DNA of 7,445 nucleotides from Candidatus Omnitrophota bacterium. GTDB lineage: Bacteria > Omnitrophota > Koll11 > JAHIPI01. The notes under the pieces were generated by a model. The model was given only the letters and a program-made list of their open reading frames with translations. It searched no databases and was not told the origin of the DNA. Of this stretch, positions 1-7,309 are shown one piece after another. Each line of letters starts with the position of its first letter. Within the stretch, counting starts at the first letter, position 1. Location of the stretch: positions 1 through 7,445 of the forward strand of contig JAQUMG010000088.1 in assembly GCA_028718265.1 (NCBI GenBank), in the 5' to 3' direction. The translations under genes were made by a program, and so were the position numbers.

Positions 1-367
1 AATCAAAACAACTTTCAAACGCCTCTTTTCTGAATATATTAAGATGCTCGCCGCCTATCGCTATGGGCGGGCGATATCCTTTATCCTTAAGCTGACTCGC
101 GAGCCTTACCGCCTTATGGAATATCGGGGATGTAGCCGTTATGCCCACCAGGTCGAAATCGCCCTTCATTATCTCTCCGGCAAGCGAATCAAGGCCGAAG
201 TCTTCGACATCAGCATCGATCACTCTGACACTATGCCCCCTCTTCTCGGCGACAGCGGCAAGATACAGTATCCCCAGCGGCGGCTGCGAATTCCTGCGCT
301 TGGCTATTCTCTGAAACACGCCGAGGTCATCTGTCCATGTCGGGCTTACGAACACTATTTTCATCAT
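1..367 (-). CDS. B12-binding domain of a radical SAM protein, N-terminal part (cut by window edge)
   Basis: I translated this gene by hand from the minus strand; 122 codons are present before the window ends. It opens MMKIVFVSPTW. A short glycine/proline motif, PPLGILYLAA (about residues 29-38), follows, then an alternating strand/helix pattern: RGHSVRVIDAD (44-54), FDLVGITATSP (71-81) and PPIAIGGEH (99-107). This is the Rossmann-like cobalamin-binding fold found at the N terminus of B12-type radical SAM enzymes. It most resembles the same region of the protein encoded at 1246-2649, which has GITATTP and GGPH at matching places. The cysteine cluster would lie beyond the window edge, so the radical SAM core is inferred from family architecture. 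The classical DxHxxG cobalamin motif is absent. Two ATGs lie in tandem (365-367 and 362-364). An AGGT at 371-374 sits 3 bases from the first and 6 from the second, so the second is the likelier start. The glycosyltransferase stop lies 5 bases upstream, which implies co-transcription. Confidence 0.8.
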   Translation of the reverse strand, partial: MMKIVFVSPTWTDDLGVFQRIAKRRNSQPPLGILYLAAVAEKRGHSVRVIDADVEDFGLDSLAGEIMKGDFDLVGITATSPIFHKAVRLASQLKDKGYRPPIAIGGEHLNIFRKEAFESCFD

Positions 368-372
368 AAAAC

Positions 373-1242
373 CTATTTGTTAAGTTTATATATCTTTTTA
401 AGCTGGTCGGCGATCAGCCCCATGCCAAAAATAGGCAGAAAGCTCGTTATGCACAGCGCTGATATTATTGTAAGAAAGGTGCTTTTAAAGAAAACGTAAT
501 TCAAGACCTCCAATACGATCCCGACTCCGGCGTTGACAGTAGCAAAAAGGAGGAAAAGTTTGACGGGATTATAATAAAGTATCGTCTCGACTATGATCTG
601 GCCCGCGCGCAGAGTGTCCTTAAAATGCCTGACCTTCGACTTACCTTTTCGCTCCATGTATTCAACCGGAACATATTTTATATAGTAATGATTGAGCGAA
701 AAAATGAGCGTCAGGGTCGTCGTGAATGAAAAACCCGTGCAGAGTGAGTCCTGGAATTTCATGACTATATCCTTATTAAATATCCTCAGCCCGGAATTCA
801 CATCGAGGACTTTTCTGCCTGAAGCATACTCGACTAAATGTGTAAACAATATCCTCGCGCACCTTTTGACAATGCCCTTGCCGTATTCCCTGCCTTTACG
901 CGCGCCGATCACCATGTGATACTGGGGGTAGTACTTATACAACTCCAGTATGCTTGCGGCAGGATATGAGCCGTCGCCGTCAATAATGGCGATACACGAA
1001 TATTTAGCGGCAAGTATGCCGTCGTACAGAGACTTCCCGTAACCCAGATTTTCGACATGGCTTATTATCGAAAGGTTCTTCACTTTGGCCTTCTTGACCC
1101 CTTCGGCCGTCTTATCCGTCGAACCGTCATTCACTACGATGATCTCGTAGTCGGCAAAATTACCGAGCGCATTGTCGATGTCACGCAATACCGACTCTAT
1201 CGCCCCTTCCTCGTTAAAAGCAGGTACTATTACGCTGATCAT
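373..1242 (-). CDS. GT2 family glycosyltransferase, polyprenyl-phosphate type with two C-terminal membrane segments
   Basis: This 289-residue protein is a GT-A fold, family 2 glycosyltransferase. It likely moves a sugar from a nucleotide donor to a polyprenyl phosphate on the cytoplasmic face of the membrane. The N-terminal motif VPAFNEE (6-12), the nucleotide-binding stretch EIIVVNDGSTDKT (33-45) and the metal-binding DGD (88-90) are all present. DVNSGLRIF (147-155) and RKGKSKV (198-204) match the later conserved blocks of dolichol-phosphate mannosyltransferase-like enzymes. Two hydrophobic segments near 227-248 and 255-277 would anchor the C terminus, as in GtrB/ArnC-like members. The sugar and lipid carrier cannot be told from sequence. 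The start is supported by AAGGTGG at 1249-1255, 6 bases ahead of the ATG and inside the end of the upstream radical SAM gene, whose stop is 3 bases away. A substrate role outside lipid-linked sugars remains possible. Confidence 0.92.
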   Translation of the reverse strand: MISVIVPAFNEEGAIESVLRDIDNALGNFADYEIIVVNDGSTDKTAEGVKKAKVKNLSIISHVENLGYGKSLYDGILAAKYSCIAIIDGDGSYPAASILELYKYYPQYHMVIGARKGREYGKGIVKRCARILFTHLVEYASGRKVLDVNSGLRIFNKDIVMKFQDSLCTGFSFTTTLTLIFSLNHYYIKYVPVEYMERKGKSKVRHFKDTLRAGQIIVETILYYNPVKLFLLFATVNAGVGIVLEVLNYVFFKSTFLTIISALCITSFLPIFGMGLIADQLKKIYKLNK

Positions 1243-1245
1243 ATA

Positions 1246-2649
1246 TCACCACCTTGTCTTTAAAAATGCGCCAACATGTTCAAATACGGTCCCGTCCGCT
1301 ACCATCTTGCGGAAGATCTTTCCGATATACAGGGGCCTGAAATAAAATTCCCTGTGCGAAATGTCGTAGTACTTGTCGATAATGTCCCACGACAGAACGT
1401 CATGCTCGTAGAGCTCCTTTGGCGATACCGCAAAGTTATACCTGTCCCATTGCCTGCTCTTTATCTGCTTTCGCTCCGACATCCTGTCGAATAAAGCCGT
1501 GCCCGGAAAAGGTATGGTCACCGCAAATTTTGCGTAATCCGTATCGAGCTTTATAGCGAAATCTATCGATTTCTTTATATCCTCTTCGGTCTCAGTGGGG
1601 TTTCCGATCATAAAATAAGCCTCTGTCTCCATGCCTGCTTCTTTCGCGAATTTTACAGCCTCTTCCGCCTGTCCCAGCGTAACTCTCTTATCGATAATAT
1701 CCAGGATCCGCTGGGAGCCGGACTCTATGCCGAACGGTATCCGATAGCAGCCGGCTTTCTTCATGAGCGCAAAAAGTTCCCGATCGGCCCTGTCGACCCT
1801 TATGCCCCCTCTCGGGTACCAGTCAAATTTAAGGCCTTTCTTTAATATCCCTTCGCATATATCGTGCGCCCTCTTAATATCAGCGGTAAATATGTCGTCG
1901 ATAATCTGTATTTCCCTGAATCCAAGCTTGATCATCCTCTCCATCTCCGATACCACCTTATCCGGAGACTTCATCCTTACTCTGCGGCCGTGTATATTCT
2001 TATCGCAAAATATACATCGTCCGTAACATCCTCTCGATGTCTCAAAGTACCCCATCGGCGCTTTCCTGCTCGCTATCCGCGGCTGACGATACTTTTCGAT
2101 CTCCAGAAGATGATACGCCGGAAACGGCAGCGAGTCGAGATCTTCAACATAACGATCCTGCGCATCCGAAGCAACGATCTTATCGCCCTTTTTGAAATAT
2201 ATATTAGGGACTCCTTCGTGCGGACCGCTATCCGCAAGCGCAGTAAGGCTGAAATCTCCTTCGCCCGTGACCGCGCAGTCTATTTCACTTTCGCTCAACA
2301 CCTCTTCGGGAAGGGCCGATGCGTGCGGCCCGCCGACGACAACAAGTATCCTCTTATCCGCGCTCTTCGCCAGCGAAGCTATCCGATATGCCTTATATAT
2401 GAGAGGCGTCGTAGCGGTTATGCCGATTATATCCGGCCTGAACGCATTTATCTCGCTGCGCAAAAAATCATCAGGACTATTGGCCAGATTGAGATCGACG
2501 ATCTTGACTGCGTGTCCAGAATTCACTAATGGCGCTGCCACGCATAGCAGACCAAGAGGTGTTACGCCTCTTGATACGGCACCCTTCACCTTGGAGTGCG
2601 AAAATACATCATCATAATAATTGAGACAGACCAGCATGATACTCTTCAT
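1246..2649 (-). CDS. B12-binding domain radical SAM protein
   Basis: This complete 467-residue protein has the two-domain architecture of cobalamin-type radical SAM enzymes. An N-terminal Rossmann-like domain (about 1-145) carries TPLGLL (30-35), PDIIGITATTP (72-82), GGPHAS (106-111) and TGEGD (128-132). A linker with DSLPFPAYHLL (172-182) leads to the radical SAM core. The 4Fe-4S cluster ligands are Cys208, Cys212 and Cys215 in RGCYGRCIFC (206-215), a canonical CxxxCxxC. Further core motifs are DDIF (251-254), GIES (307-310) and YFMIGNPTET (345-354). The tail EFYFRP (434-439) is typical of the family. Members catalyse methylation of unreactive carbons, ring formation or other radical steps; the substrate here is unknown. 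No DxHxxG motif is present, so any bound cobalamin would be His-off. The protein closely parallels the one at 4893-6293. It overlaps the methyltransferase by 4 bases (ATGA), and GGGA at 2657-2660 lies 7 bases before the ATG. Confidence 0.93.
   Translation of the reverse strand: MKSIMLVCLNYYDDVFSHSKVKGAVSRGVTPLGLLCVAAPLVNSGHAVKIVDLNLANSPDDFLRSEINAFRPDIIGITATTPLIYKAYRIASLAKSADKRILVVVGGPHASALPEEVLSESEIDCAVTGEGDFSLTALADSGPHEGVPNIYFKKGDKIVASDAQDRYVEDLDSLPFPAYHLLEIEKYRQPRIASRKAPMGYFETSRGCYGRCIFCDKNIHGRRVRMKSPDKVVSEMERMIKLGFREIQIIDDIFTADIKRAHDICEGILKKGLKFDWYPRGGIRVDRADRELFALMKKAGCYRIPFGIESGSQRILDIIDKRVTLGQAEEAVKFAKEAGMETEAYFMIGNPTETEEDIKKSIDFAIKLDTDYAKFAVTIPFPGTALFDRMSERKQIKSRQWDRYNFAVSPKELYEHDVLSWDIIDKYYDISHREFYFRPLYIGKIFRKMVADGTVFEHVGAFLKTRW
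1247..1255 (-). promoter_or_regulatory. Strong Shine-Dalgarno site for the glycosyltransferase
   Basis: The minus strand reads AAGGTGGTG here, with AAGGTGG ending 6 bases before the ATG at 1240-1242. It overlaps the last codons and the TGA stop (1246-1248) of the upstream radical SAM gene, so ribosomes finishing that gene sit on this site. This fixes the glycosyltransferase start and suggests coupled translation. Confidence 0.75.
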
Positions 2650-3419
2650 CTTATTATCCCGCTTCCCCGCCAGCTCACTCCTTTATACGCGCTTATGGCA
2701 ACGCCTGAAAACTCTCTTTTGTCGAACCACCGCTCTACCCGGTCCCTGTCGATAAACTCGACTTGCGGCGCGTTCAACTTATCGAAGACGTTCAGTGTGT
2801 TCCTGTAAAATGATAACTGCCTGAAATTCCCGAAGTATTCGTAGTACGGCAGAAACTTTAGAGGCAGCCTGTATATCGTGTGAACCGGAATGTACATCAA
2901 AAACGTTATAGCGCGCGAAAGATAAATAAGCCTTCTGCGGTCCCATTTCGCCAGGAGGAGCTTCCGCACCGGTTCAACCGCGCGCTTCGCCAGAAAATTA
3001 CCTTCGCTGGAGTATACCCAGACGATCAATTTTCCGCCGCGGCGCACATGCTTCTTCAGGTTTGCGAATGTCTTGTCGGGATCGTCGGTGTGATGTATTA
3101 CACCTACGGCAAAAACAATATCAAACTGCTTCTTTAGATCCATATCGGCAATGTCGGCTTCTATGAACTCGATGTTAGAGAAGGCGCGGTTTCTCTCTCT
3201 CGCAATGTCAACGGCATTCAGGTCGACTGCCGTTATATGCCGGGCATACGGCGCAATAAACGAGGTATGCTGCCCGCCGCCGCACCCGCATTCCAGGACG
3301 TCTTTGTCCTTAAAATCTTCGAGCGTAGCAGGATATATCCAGTCGGCAAAGAGTCCCATCTCCTCATCACGGAATAATTCCCATTGCTCCTGCCATTCTT
3401 TTTGTTTTATCTGAACCAT
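2646..3419 (-). CDS. Class I SAM-dependent methyltransferase
   Basis: This 257-residue protein is a Rossmann-fold methyltransferase that uses S-adenosylmethionine. Motif I is VLECGCGGGQH (41-51). The acidic residue that binds the SAM ribose is Asp66 in AVDLN (64-68), and EADIAD (87-92) follows at the motif II position. FDIVFAVGVIHHTDDP (99-114) is the characteristic post-motif II strand and loop of the UbiE/Methyltransf_11-like group. RRGGKLIVWVY (126-136) is the next strand. Residues about 160-200 form a hydrophobic and aromatic insertion likely to shape the substrate pocket, and VFDKLNAP (211-218) followed by WF (231-232) recurs in this subgroup. The acceptor is unknown; polar O- or N-methylation of the operon product is plausible. 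The start has only a weak ribosome site, but an in-frame TAG two codons upstream rules out a longer form. The upstream gene ends 12 bases away, and the next gene overlaps by ATGA. Confidence 0.9.
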   Translation of the reverse strand: MVQIKQKEWQEQWELFRDEEMGLFADWIYPATLEDFKDKDVLECGCGGGQHTSFIAPYARHITAVDLNAVDIARERNRAFSNIEFIEADIADMDLKKQFDIVFAVGVIHHTDDPDKTFANLKKHVRRGGKLIVWVYSSEGNFLAKRAVEPVRKLLLAKWDRRRLIYLSRAITFLMYIPVHTIYRLPLKFLPYYEYFGNFRQLSFYRNTLNVFDKLNAPQVEFIDRDRVERWFDKREFSGVAISAYKGVSWRGSGIIR

Positions 3420-3431
3420 AATATTCTATGC

Positions 3432-4871
3432 TCACTTATTAAAAAGTTTAAAAAATATCCCGATAATCTGTTTTTTCGAATACGTTACATTATATAATTT
3501 CTTGCCGGAATAACCCTTAAATAGAATATAAATCACTTCATAGAGTTTTAATAACGGCAGGCTGATCAGGATGCCTACCGACCGTTTGCTCAGCTTTAGA
3601 CATACGGCAAGAGCAAATATCTTGTTTAATCTGCGTATTTTGCTTTTGTGTCTGATATTTAAATGAGAAATGCCCTTCGGATAATCTCCTTTATCCAGTT
3701 TGGAATAATCCCCGTCAAAGTAACCTTTTTCTACGGCTGCTTTTGCAAGCCTTGTCCCGGGATACGGCTGAAACACTGAAGAATGGGCATAATCAACATT
3801 ACAATCTCTATTTAACAGGAATGTCTCCATGTCGTTTTCAAGGGTTGTGCCCGGAAGGCCCAGCATATTCTGAACAAGCATAAAGATTTTATATTTTTTC
3901 AGCAGGTTTGCGCCTTCCACGATCTTCCCGGTGGACATTTTTCTGTTCAATACATTATATCTGACTTCGCTGTTTCCCGACTCAATGGCCAGATGCATTA
4001 CGGCGCACCCGGCTTCTTTCAGGTTTCTCACCATTCCTTCTTCTAAAAGATCGATTCTCGCGCAGCAGGTAAAAGGCAGCCCTATGGAACGCTTGTACTT
4101 CCGCGAAAATTCCTCTATCCAGCCGGGCATTATATTGAAGGTATCATCTAAGAATAAAACATTTTTTAAAGGGTACTTCTCCTTAACGGTCTGTATTTCC
4201 CTTATAACATGGTCTACTTTTAACCTTCGAATGACTTCCCCCGACCCCTTATAGAGCTCATGATATGAATGGTTAAAACAATAGGTACATTCAAAAGGAC
4301 ATCCTCTTGCAGTCATGAACGTTTTTATCGGATTTGTTCTGAGGAGATCATATGTGTCATACAGAATGCCTCTATCAGGAAATCCGATCTGTTCCAGGGG
4401 TTCCATAAGCCTTGCCGGCTTATTTTTCGCTATATGATTTCCTTTTCGCACCCAAAGATTCGGAGAACAAGAATAATCCCTCCCCTCCTTAATACTCCCG
4501 AGTAATACATCAAAGGCATATTCCCCTTCTCCCACGCAAATTATATCTACATCTTTTGATTGCTCAATAAATTCCGGGAAAAAAGTAACATGAGGGCCGC
4601 CGAATATTGAGATAAAATCAAATTTTTGTTTCAATCTGCTGTTTAGATCCCTGTAAAAAACGCTATGGTCGCTTGTGATGCTGTAAGCAACTATTGCCGG
4701 TTTCCACTCTGATATAACCCCTATTAGTTTTGCATAATCCGGATAAACTAACCTGGTTTCGAAACCGTTTCTTTTAGCTACCTCCGAGAGATACATTATG
4801 CCCAATGGTTCAGCACCATTGATAAAATCATGCGCTATGTGGTTTATGAATAAAATCCTGTTTTTCATCAT
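3432..4871 (-). CDS. B12-binding domain radical SAM protein, divergent member
   Basis: This complete 479-residue protein has an N-terminal cobalamin-binding-like domain with EPLGIMYLSE (21-30), VAYSITSD (61-68), FGGPHVTFFPE (90-100) and VGEGE (113-117). The radical SAM core has cluster cysteines Cys191, Cys195 and Cys198 in RGCPFECTYC (189-198). LFLDDTFNI (239-247), CARIDLL (270-276), AIESGN (295-300), GLPGTTLE (338-345) and PYPGTRL (369-375) follow. It differs from the two other complete radical SAM proteins in its linker, spacing and tail. The last 70 residues (about 410-479) are strongly basic and hydrophobic, including a segment at 433-452, which suggests contact with membrane or lipid. 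No DxHxxG motif is visible. Reaction and substrate are unknown. An in-frame TGA three codons upstream makes the tandem ATG at 4871/4868 the earliest start. A GAGG lies about 12 bases ahead, which is a weak placement. A 21-base gap separates it from the gene at 4893-6293. Confidence 0.92.
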   Translation of the reverse strand: MMKNRILFINHIAHDFINGAEPLGIMYLSEVAKRNGFETRLVYPDYAKLIGVISEWKPAIVAYSITSDHSVFYRDLNSRLKQKFDFISIFGGPHVTFFPEFIEQSKDVDIICVGEGEYAFDVLLGSIKEGRDYSCSPNLWVRKGNHIAKNKPARLMEPLEQIGFPDRGILYDTYDLLRTNPIKTFMTARGCPFECTYCFNHSYHELYKGSGEVIRRLKVDHVIREIQTVKEKYPLKNVLFLDDTFNIMPGWIEEFSRKYKRSIGLPFTCCARIDLLEEGMVRNLKEAGCAVMHLAIESGNSEVRYNVLNRKMSTGKIVEGANLLKKYKIFMLVQNMLGLPGTTLENDMETFLLNRDCNVDYAHSSVFQPYPGTRLAKAAVEKGYFDGDYSKLDKGDYPKGISHLNIRHKSKIRRLNKIFALAVCLKLSKRSVGILISLPLLKLYEVIYILFKGYSGKKLYNVTYSKKQIIGIFFKLFNK

Positions 4872-4892
4872 GATAAATCACTGCCTCATTTA

Positions 4893-6293
4893 CTATCCCT
4901 TAAACGCATATTCGTAAAAGCTATTTACAACAAATCGGATTTTATGAATATTGTTTAGTTCCCTTAAGAAATAAACGATTAAAGACGGTCTTAAATAGAA
5001 TTCGGAAATTGCCTGCTTTTGTAGTTTCCTAAGCTGGCTGTAAGTAATCTCGGATAGATTGTTTTTGTAAGTTATGAAATCCAGGGAGCTTATAATTTCA
5101 ATTTCCAGATTCTGATCTTTGTACAGTTTTTTGTATATCTCGGTGCCCGGCAGGGGACAAAAAATACTAAAAGTGGCTCCTGTTAAAGGCGCTTTCATAG
5201 CGAAAGAAATGGTCTGCTTTATTTCCTCAGCTGTTTCACCGGGAAAACCTATCATGAAATAACCCGTTACTCCGATCCCGGCTTTGCGAAGCAATGCAAT
5301 CTTTTCTCTGGCCAAATCAAGCGATAAGCCTTTTTTGATCTCTCTAAGGATGCGCGGTGATCCTGATTCGATTCCGACGCCTACATAGAAACAACCGCTT
5401 TTTTTCATCAACGCTACTAATTCCGCATCGATGGAATCGATGCGGATTCCGTTTGGAGCTGACCAGCTTATATCTAAGTTCTCTGAAATAATGCGCTTAC
5501 ATAGCTCCCGCAGGGGTCCTCGGCGATCTGAGCAATTACTATCAAAAAACTGGATTTCCTTCACGCCAAATTTATTCATCAAAAGTTTGATTTCTGCAAT
5601 TACACTTTCTACGCTTCTGGAGCGGACAGTGTGACCATTGATAACTCCGGCTTCGCAAAATGTACAGCTATTAGGACAACCGCGCGTAATAATTAAGGGG
5701 GCTATTGGAAATCTCCGCGAATGACCGCCAAAAGGTGTATTGACAAACGACGCGGGTTTCATCAGCTCCCAAGCAGGAAATGGTAAAGTATCCAGATCCT
5801 CAACCCTGCTCATATCATTTACCATTGTTTCAGGGCCTTTTCTCCAAACAAGATTTGGAATCCCGGCAAATTCTGAATCTGAGATCGGGCCGCCATGAGC
5901 AAGTCTATTAATAAATTTAACGAGCCCGACTTCAGACTCTCCATGAAAAGCATAGCTTGCCTCCGGTATTAAATGAAAAATGCTGTGAGGGTCGCCCGAT
6001 ACATGAGGGCCTCCCAGAATAATTGGCGCATGAGGCTCAATAATACGTATTAGCCTGATCGTTTCCTTCGCGGACATAATCGAACACGACATCACCTTGA
6101 TTCCAAATACATCAAATTTTCCTCTGCTGATTAAATCTGATAGCGCAGTCTCCGAATTTAAATCCATGAATTTAAGGCAGATCTGTACTTCGTGCCCTTC
6201 CCTCTCGAGGCAAGCAGCCAGATAACCGAGTCCTAAATCCGGCGTATCCCGCTTATATGATGTATCATATGGCAGCATTAATAAGATCCGCAT
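4893..6293 (-). CDS. B12-binding domain radical SAM protein
   Basis: This complete 466-residue protein has a cobalamin-binding-like domain (about 1-135) with DLGLGYLAACLE (19-30), FDVFGIKVMS (60-69), LGGPHVSGDPHS (93-104) and HGESE (117-121). The linker LDTLPFPAWELM (167-178) precedes the core. The cluster cysteines are Cys206, Cys210 and Cys213 in RGCPNSCTFC (204-213). NGIRIDSIDAELVALMKKSG (281-300), GIESGSPRIL (307-316) and YFMIGFPGET (345-354) line up almost position for position with the protein at 1246-2649, as does the tail EFYLRP (431-436). The conserved DDxF of the core is here DSNC (251-254), which replaces Phe with an extra cysteine. No DxHxxG is seen. Family members perform radical methylation or rearrangement; the substrate is unknown. 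The start is firmly supported by AAGGAGGT at 6303-6310, 9 bases upstream and inside the preceding gene, which it overlaps by 16 bases. Tandem stops TAG TAA end the gene. Confidence 0.93.
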   Translation of the reverse strand: MRILLMLPYDTSYKRDTPDLGLGYLAACLEREGHEVQICLKFMDLNSETALSDLISRGKFDVFGIKVMSCSIMSAKETIRLIRIIEPHAPIILGGPHVSGDPHSIFHLIPEASYAFHGESEVGLVKFINRLAHGGPISDSEFAGIPNLVWRKGPETMVNDMSRVEDLDTLPFPAWELMKPASFVNTPFGGHSRRFPIAPLIITRGCPNSCTFCEAGVINGHTVRSRSVESVIAEIKLLMNKFGVKEIQFFDSNCSDRRGPLRELCKRIISENLDISWSAPNGIRIDSIDAELVALMKKSGCFYVGVGIESGSPRILREIKKGLSLDLAREKIALLRKAGIGVTGYFMIGFPGETAEEIKQTISFAMKAPLTGATFSIFCPLPGTEIYKKLYKDQNLEIEIISSLDFITYKNNLSEITYSQLRKLQKQAISEFYLRPSLIVYFLRELNNIHKIRFVVNSFYEYAFKG

Positions 6294-7309
6294 ATATCGA
6301 TGACCTCCTTATCGCGCAAAAGTTTCGAGATTTTCTGATGCGCTATATCGAAATCTCCTTCCGGGACCAAGGCCATTCTGCTGATAATAAGAAAGGGCGA
6401 AGGATCGCACTTTGGCGCTATCAGCTTTAAAACAATCCTTCCTTTCGTAACGGCAGTCGAAGGGATTTTTATAATATACCACGAGAGTGTGTTATCGATA
6501 ATCGTCCTGCTAATAACTGCGCCGCTTTTATCTAAAACATCTGCCTCTGCCTTACCAATAGGAAGCTGCGTCATCCCGTACAATAATAGATAATATGATT
6601 CATCTTTTATCTTTTTGGCTTTTAGCTTTAATTTGGCTTCCGTATATGCCGGTACTATCCCTACGGGCCGTGCAAACTCAATCGGCAATTTTTGTCTTCC
6701 CGCGCACTCTTCAGTCGTCCAAACAGGCATAGAAGGGAAAAAAGACCTATCCGGCTTTCGGTATTTACCCATAAAATAGCCATTAAGATCGTAATATTTC
6801 CTGATGTCTATCGCGTACTTATCAGCAAGCGTCCACGCAACATAATCATCGATTCCGCTCTTATAAAATACAATTTTATCGGGATTGTCTAAATCCCCGG
6901 CCATTCTGGCGCATGGATTATGCGCCAGGGAAATAGTCTCCTCACGCGACAGACTGATCCCGCGTAACCCTTTTAAATTCCGGCCGACAAACACTACGTT
7001 CTTCAGTTTATCGCCGTTATCTTTATGATCAGCATCAACAATATAAACTATACACTCATCAAACTCATGCCTTGATTTAATATACTCCATTGCATCCAGT
7101 TTACTTTTCAATCTTTTTAATTCAGCCGTAAATTCACCTGCGGCAAGAGAGCTATCATAACACTTCTTTTCTAAAATAATATATTTGATATTGTACTTAC
7201 GTAAAATATGAGCATCGAATGTCTGCTCAAAAGCAAGGATATCATGATAACTATTGTCAACATGGGCTGCACTGCCAAGTACCGGAATACCGATCATTCC
7301 CGAATACAC
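6278..7309 (-). CDS. Unrecognised protein, C-terminal portion; apparent frameshift upstream
   Basis: The open frame gives 343 residues from a GTG at 7307-7309, but this is probably not a true start. No ribosome site precedes it. The frame stays open further upstream to a TGA at 7361-7363, and the translated upstream residues (PPCSEYLW, then VYSG) read like continuous protein. The N-terminal part holds IPVLGSAAHVDNS (8-20) and ILRKYNIKYIILEK (35-48). That layout recalls the soluble tail that follows the membrane helices of GT-C-type glycosyltransferases and YfhO-like proteins. Residues about 60-110 are a charged helix then a strand (ECIVYIVDAD). Residues about 211-316 are rich in alternating hydrophobic strands, which suggests a beta-sandwich. 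No membrane segment or catalytic motif is visible in this part. I do not recognise the family. The stop TAA overlaps the next radical SAM gene by 16 bases, so it belongs to the same operon. Confidence 0.7.
   Translation of the reverse strand: MYSGMIGIPVLGSAAHVDNSYHDILAFEQTFDAHILRKYNIKYIILEKKCYDSSLAAGEFTAELKRLKSKLDAMEYIKSRHEFDECIVYIVDADHKDNGDKLKNVVFVGRNLKGLRGISLSREETISLAHNPCARMAGDLDNPDKIVFYKSGIDDYVAWTLADKYAIDIRKYYDLNGYFMGKYRKPDRSFFPSMPVWTTEECAGRQKLPIEFARPVGIVPAYTEAKLKLKAKKIKDESYYLLLYGMTQLPIGKAEADVLDKSGAVISRTIIDNTLSWYIIKIPSTAVTKGRIVLKLIAPKCDPSPFLIISRMALVPEGDFDIAHQKISKLLRDKEVIDICGSY
6303..6310 (-). promoter_or_regulatory. Consensus Shine-Dalgarno site inside the upstream gene
   Basis: The minus strand reads AAGGAGGT, a full match to the anti-Shine-Dalgarno core, 9 bases before the ATG at 6291-6293. 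It lies within the last codons (encoding DKEV) of the gene ending at 6278. It decides the start of the radical SAM gene and suggests that translation of the two genes is coupled. Confidence 0.8.

Noticed and set aside
44..499. Plus-strand open frame (151 codons) at the window start
   Set aside because: It is antisense to the partial B12-domain gene and the end of the glycosyltransferase, both supported by family motifs, and has no convincing protein character.
1864..2529. Long plus-strand open frame (221 codons) opposite the radical SAM gene
   Set aside because: It lies wholly antisense to a gene with clear conserved motifs, shows no recognisable domain, and its composition matches an antisense shadow of a GC-rich gene.
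3420..3431. Possible internal promoter or new transcription unit at the GC step
   Set aside because: Only 12 bases separate the genes and no convincing -35/-10 pair is visible, so the operon is most simply read as continuous.
4872..4892. Tiny frame ATG AGG CAG TGA in the gap between two radical SAM genes
   Set aside because: A three-codon frame is expected by chance. It has no convincing ribosome site, and there is no sign of a leader peptide or attenuator hairpin in the 21-base gap.
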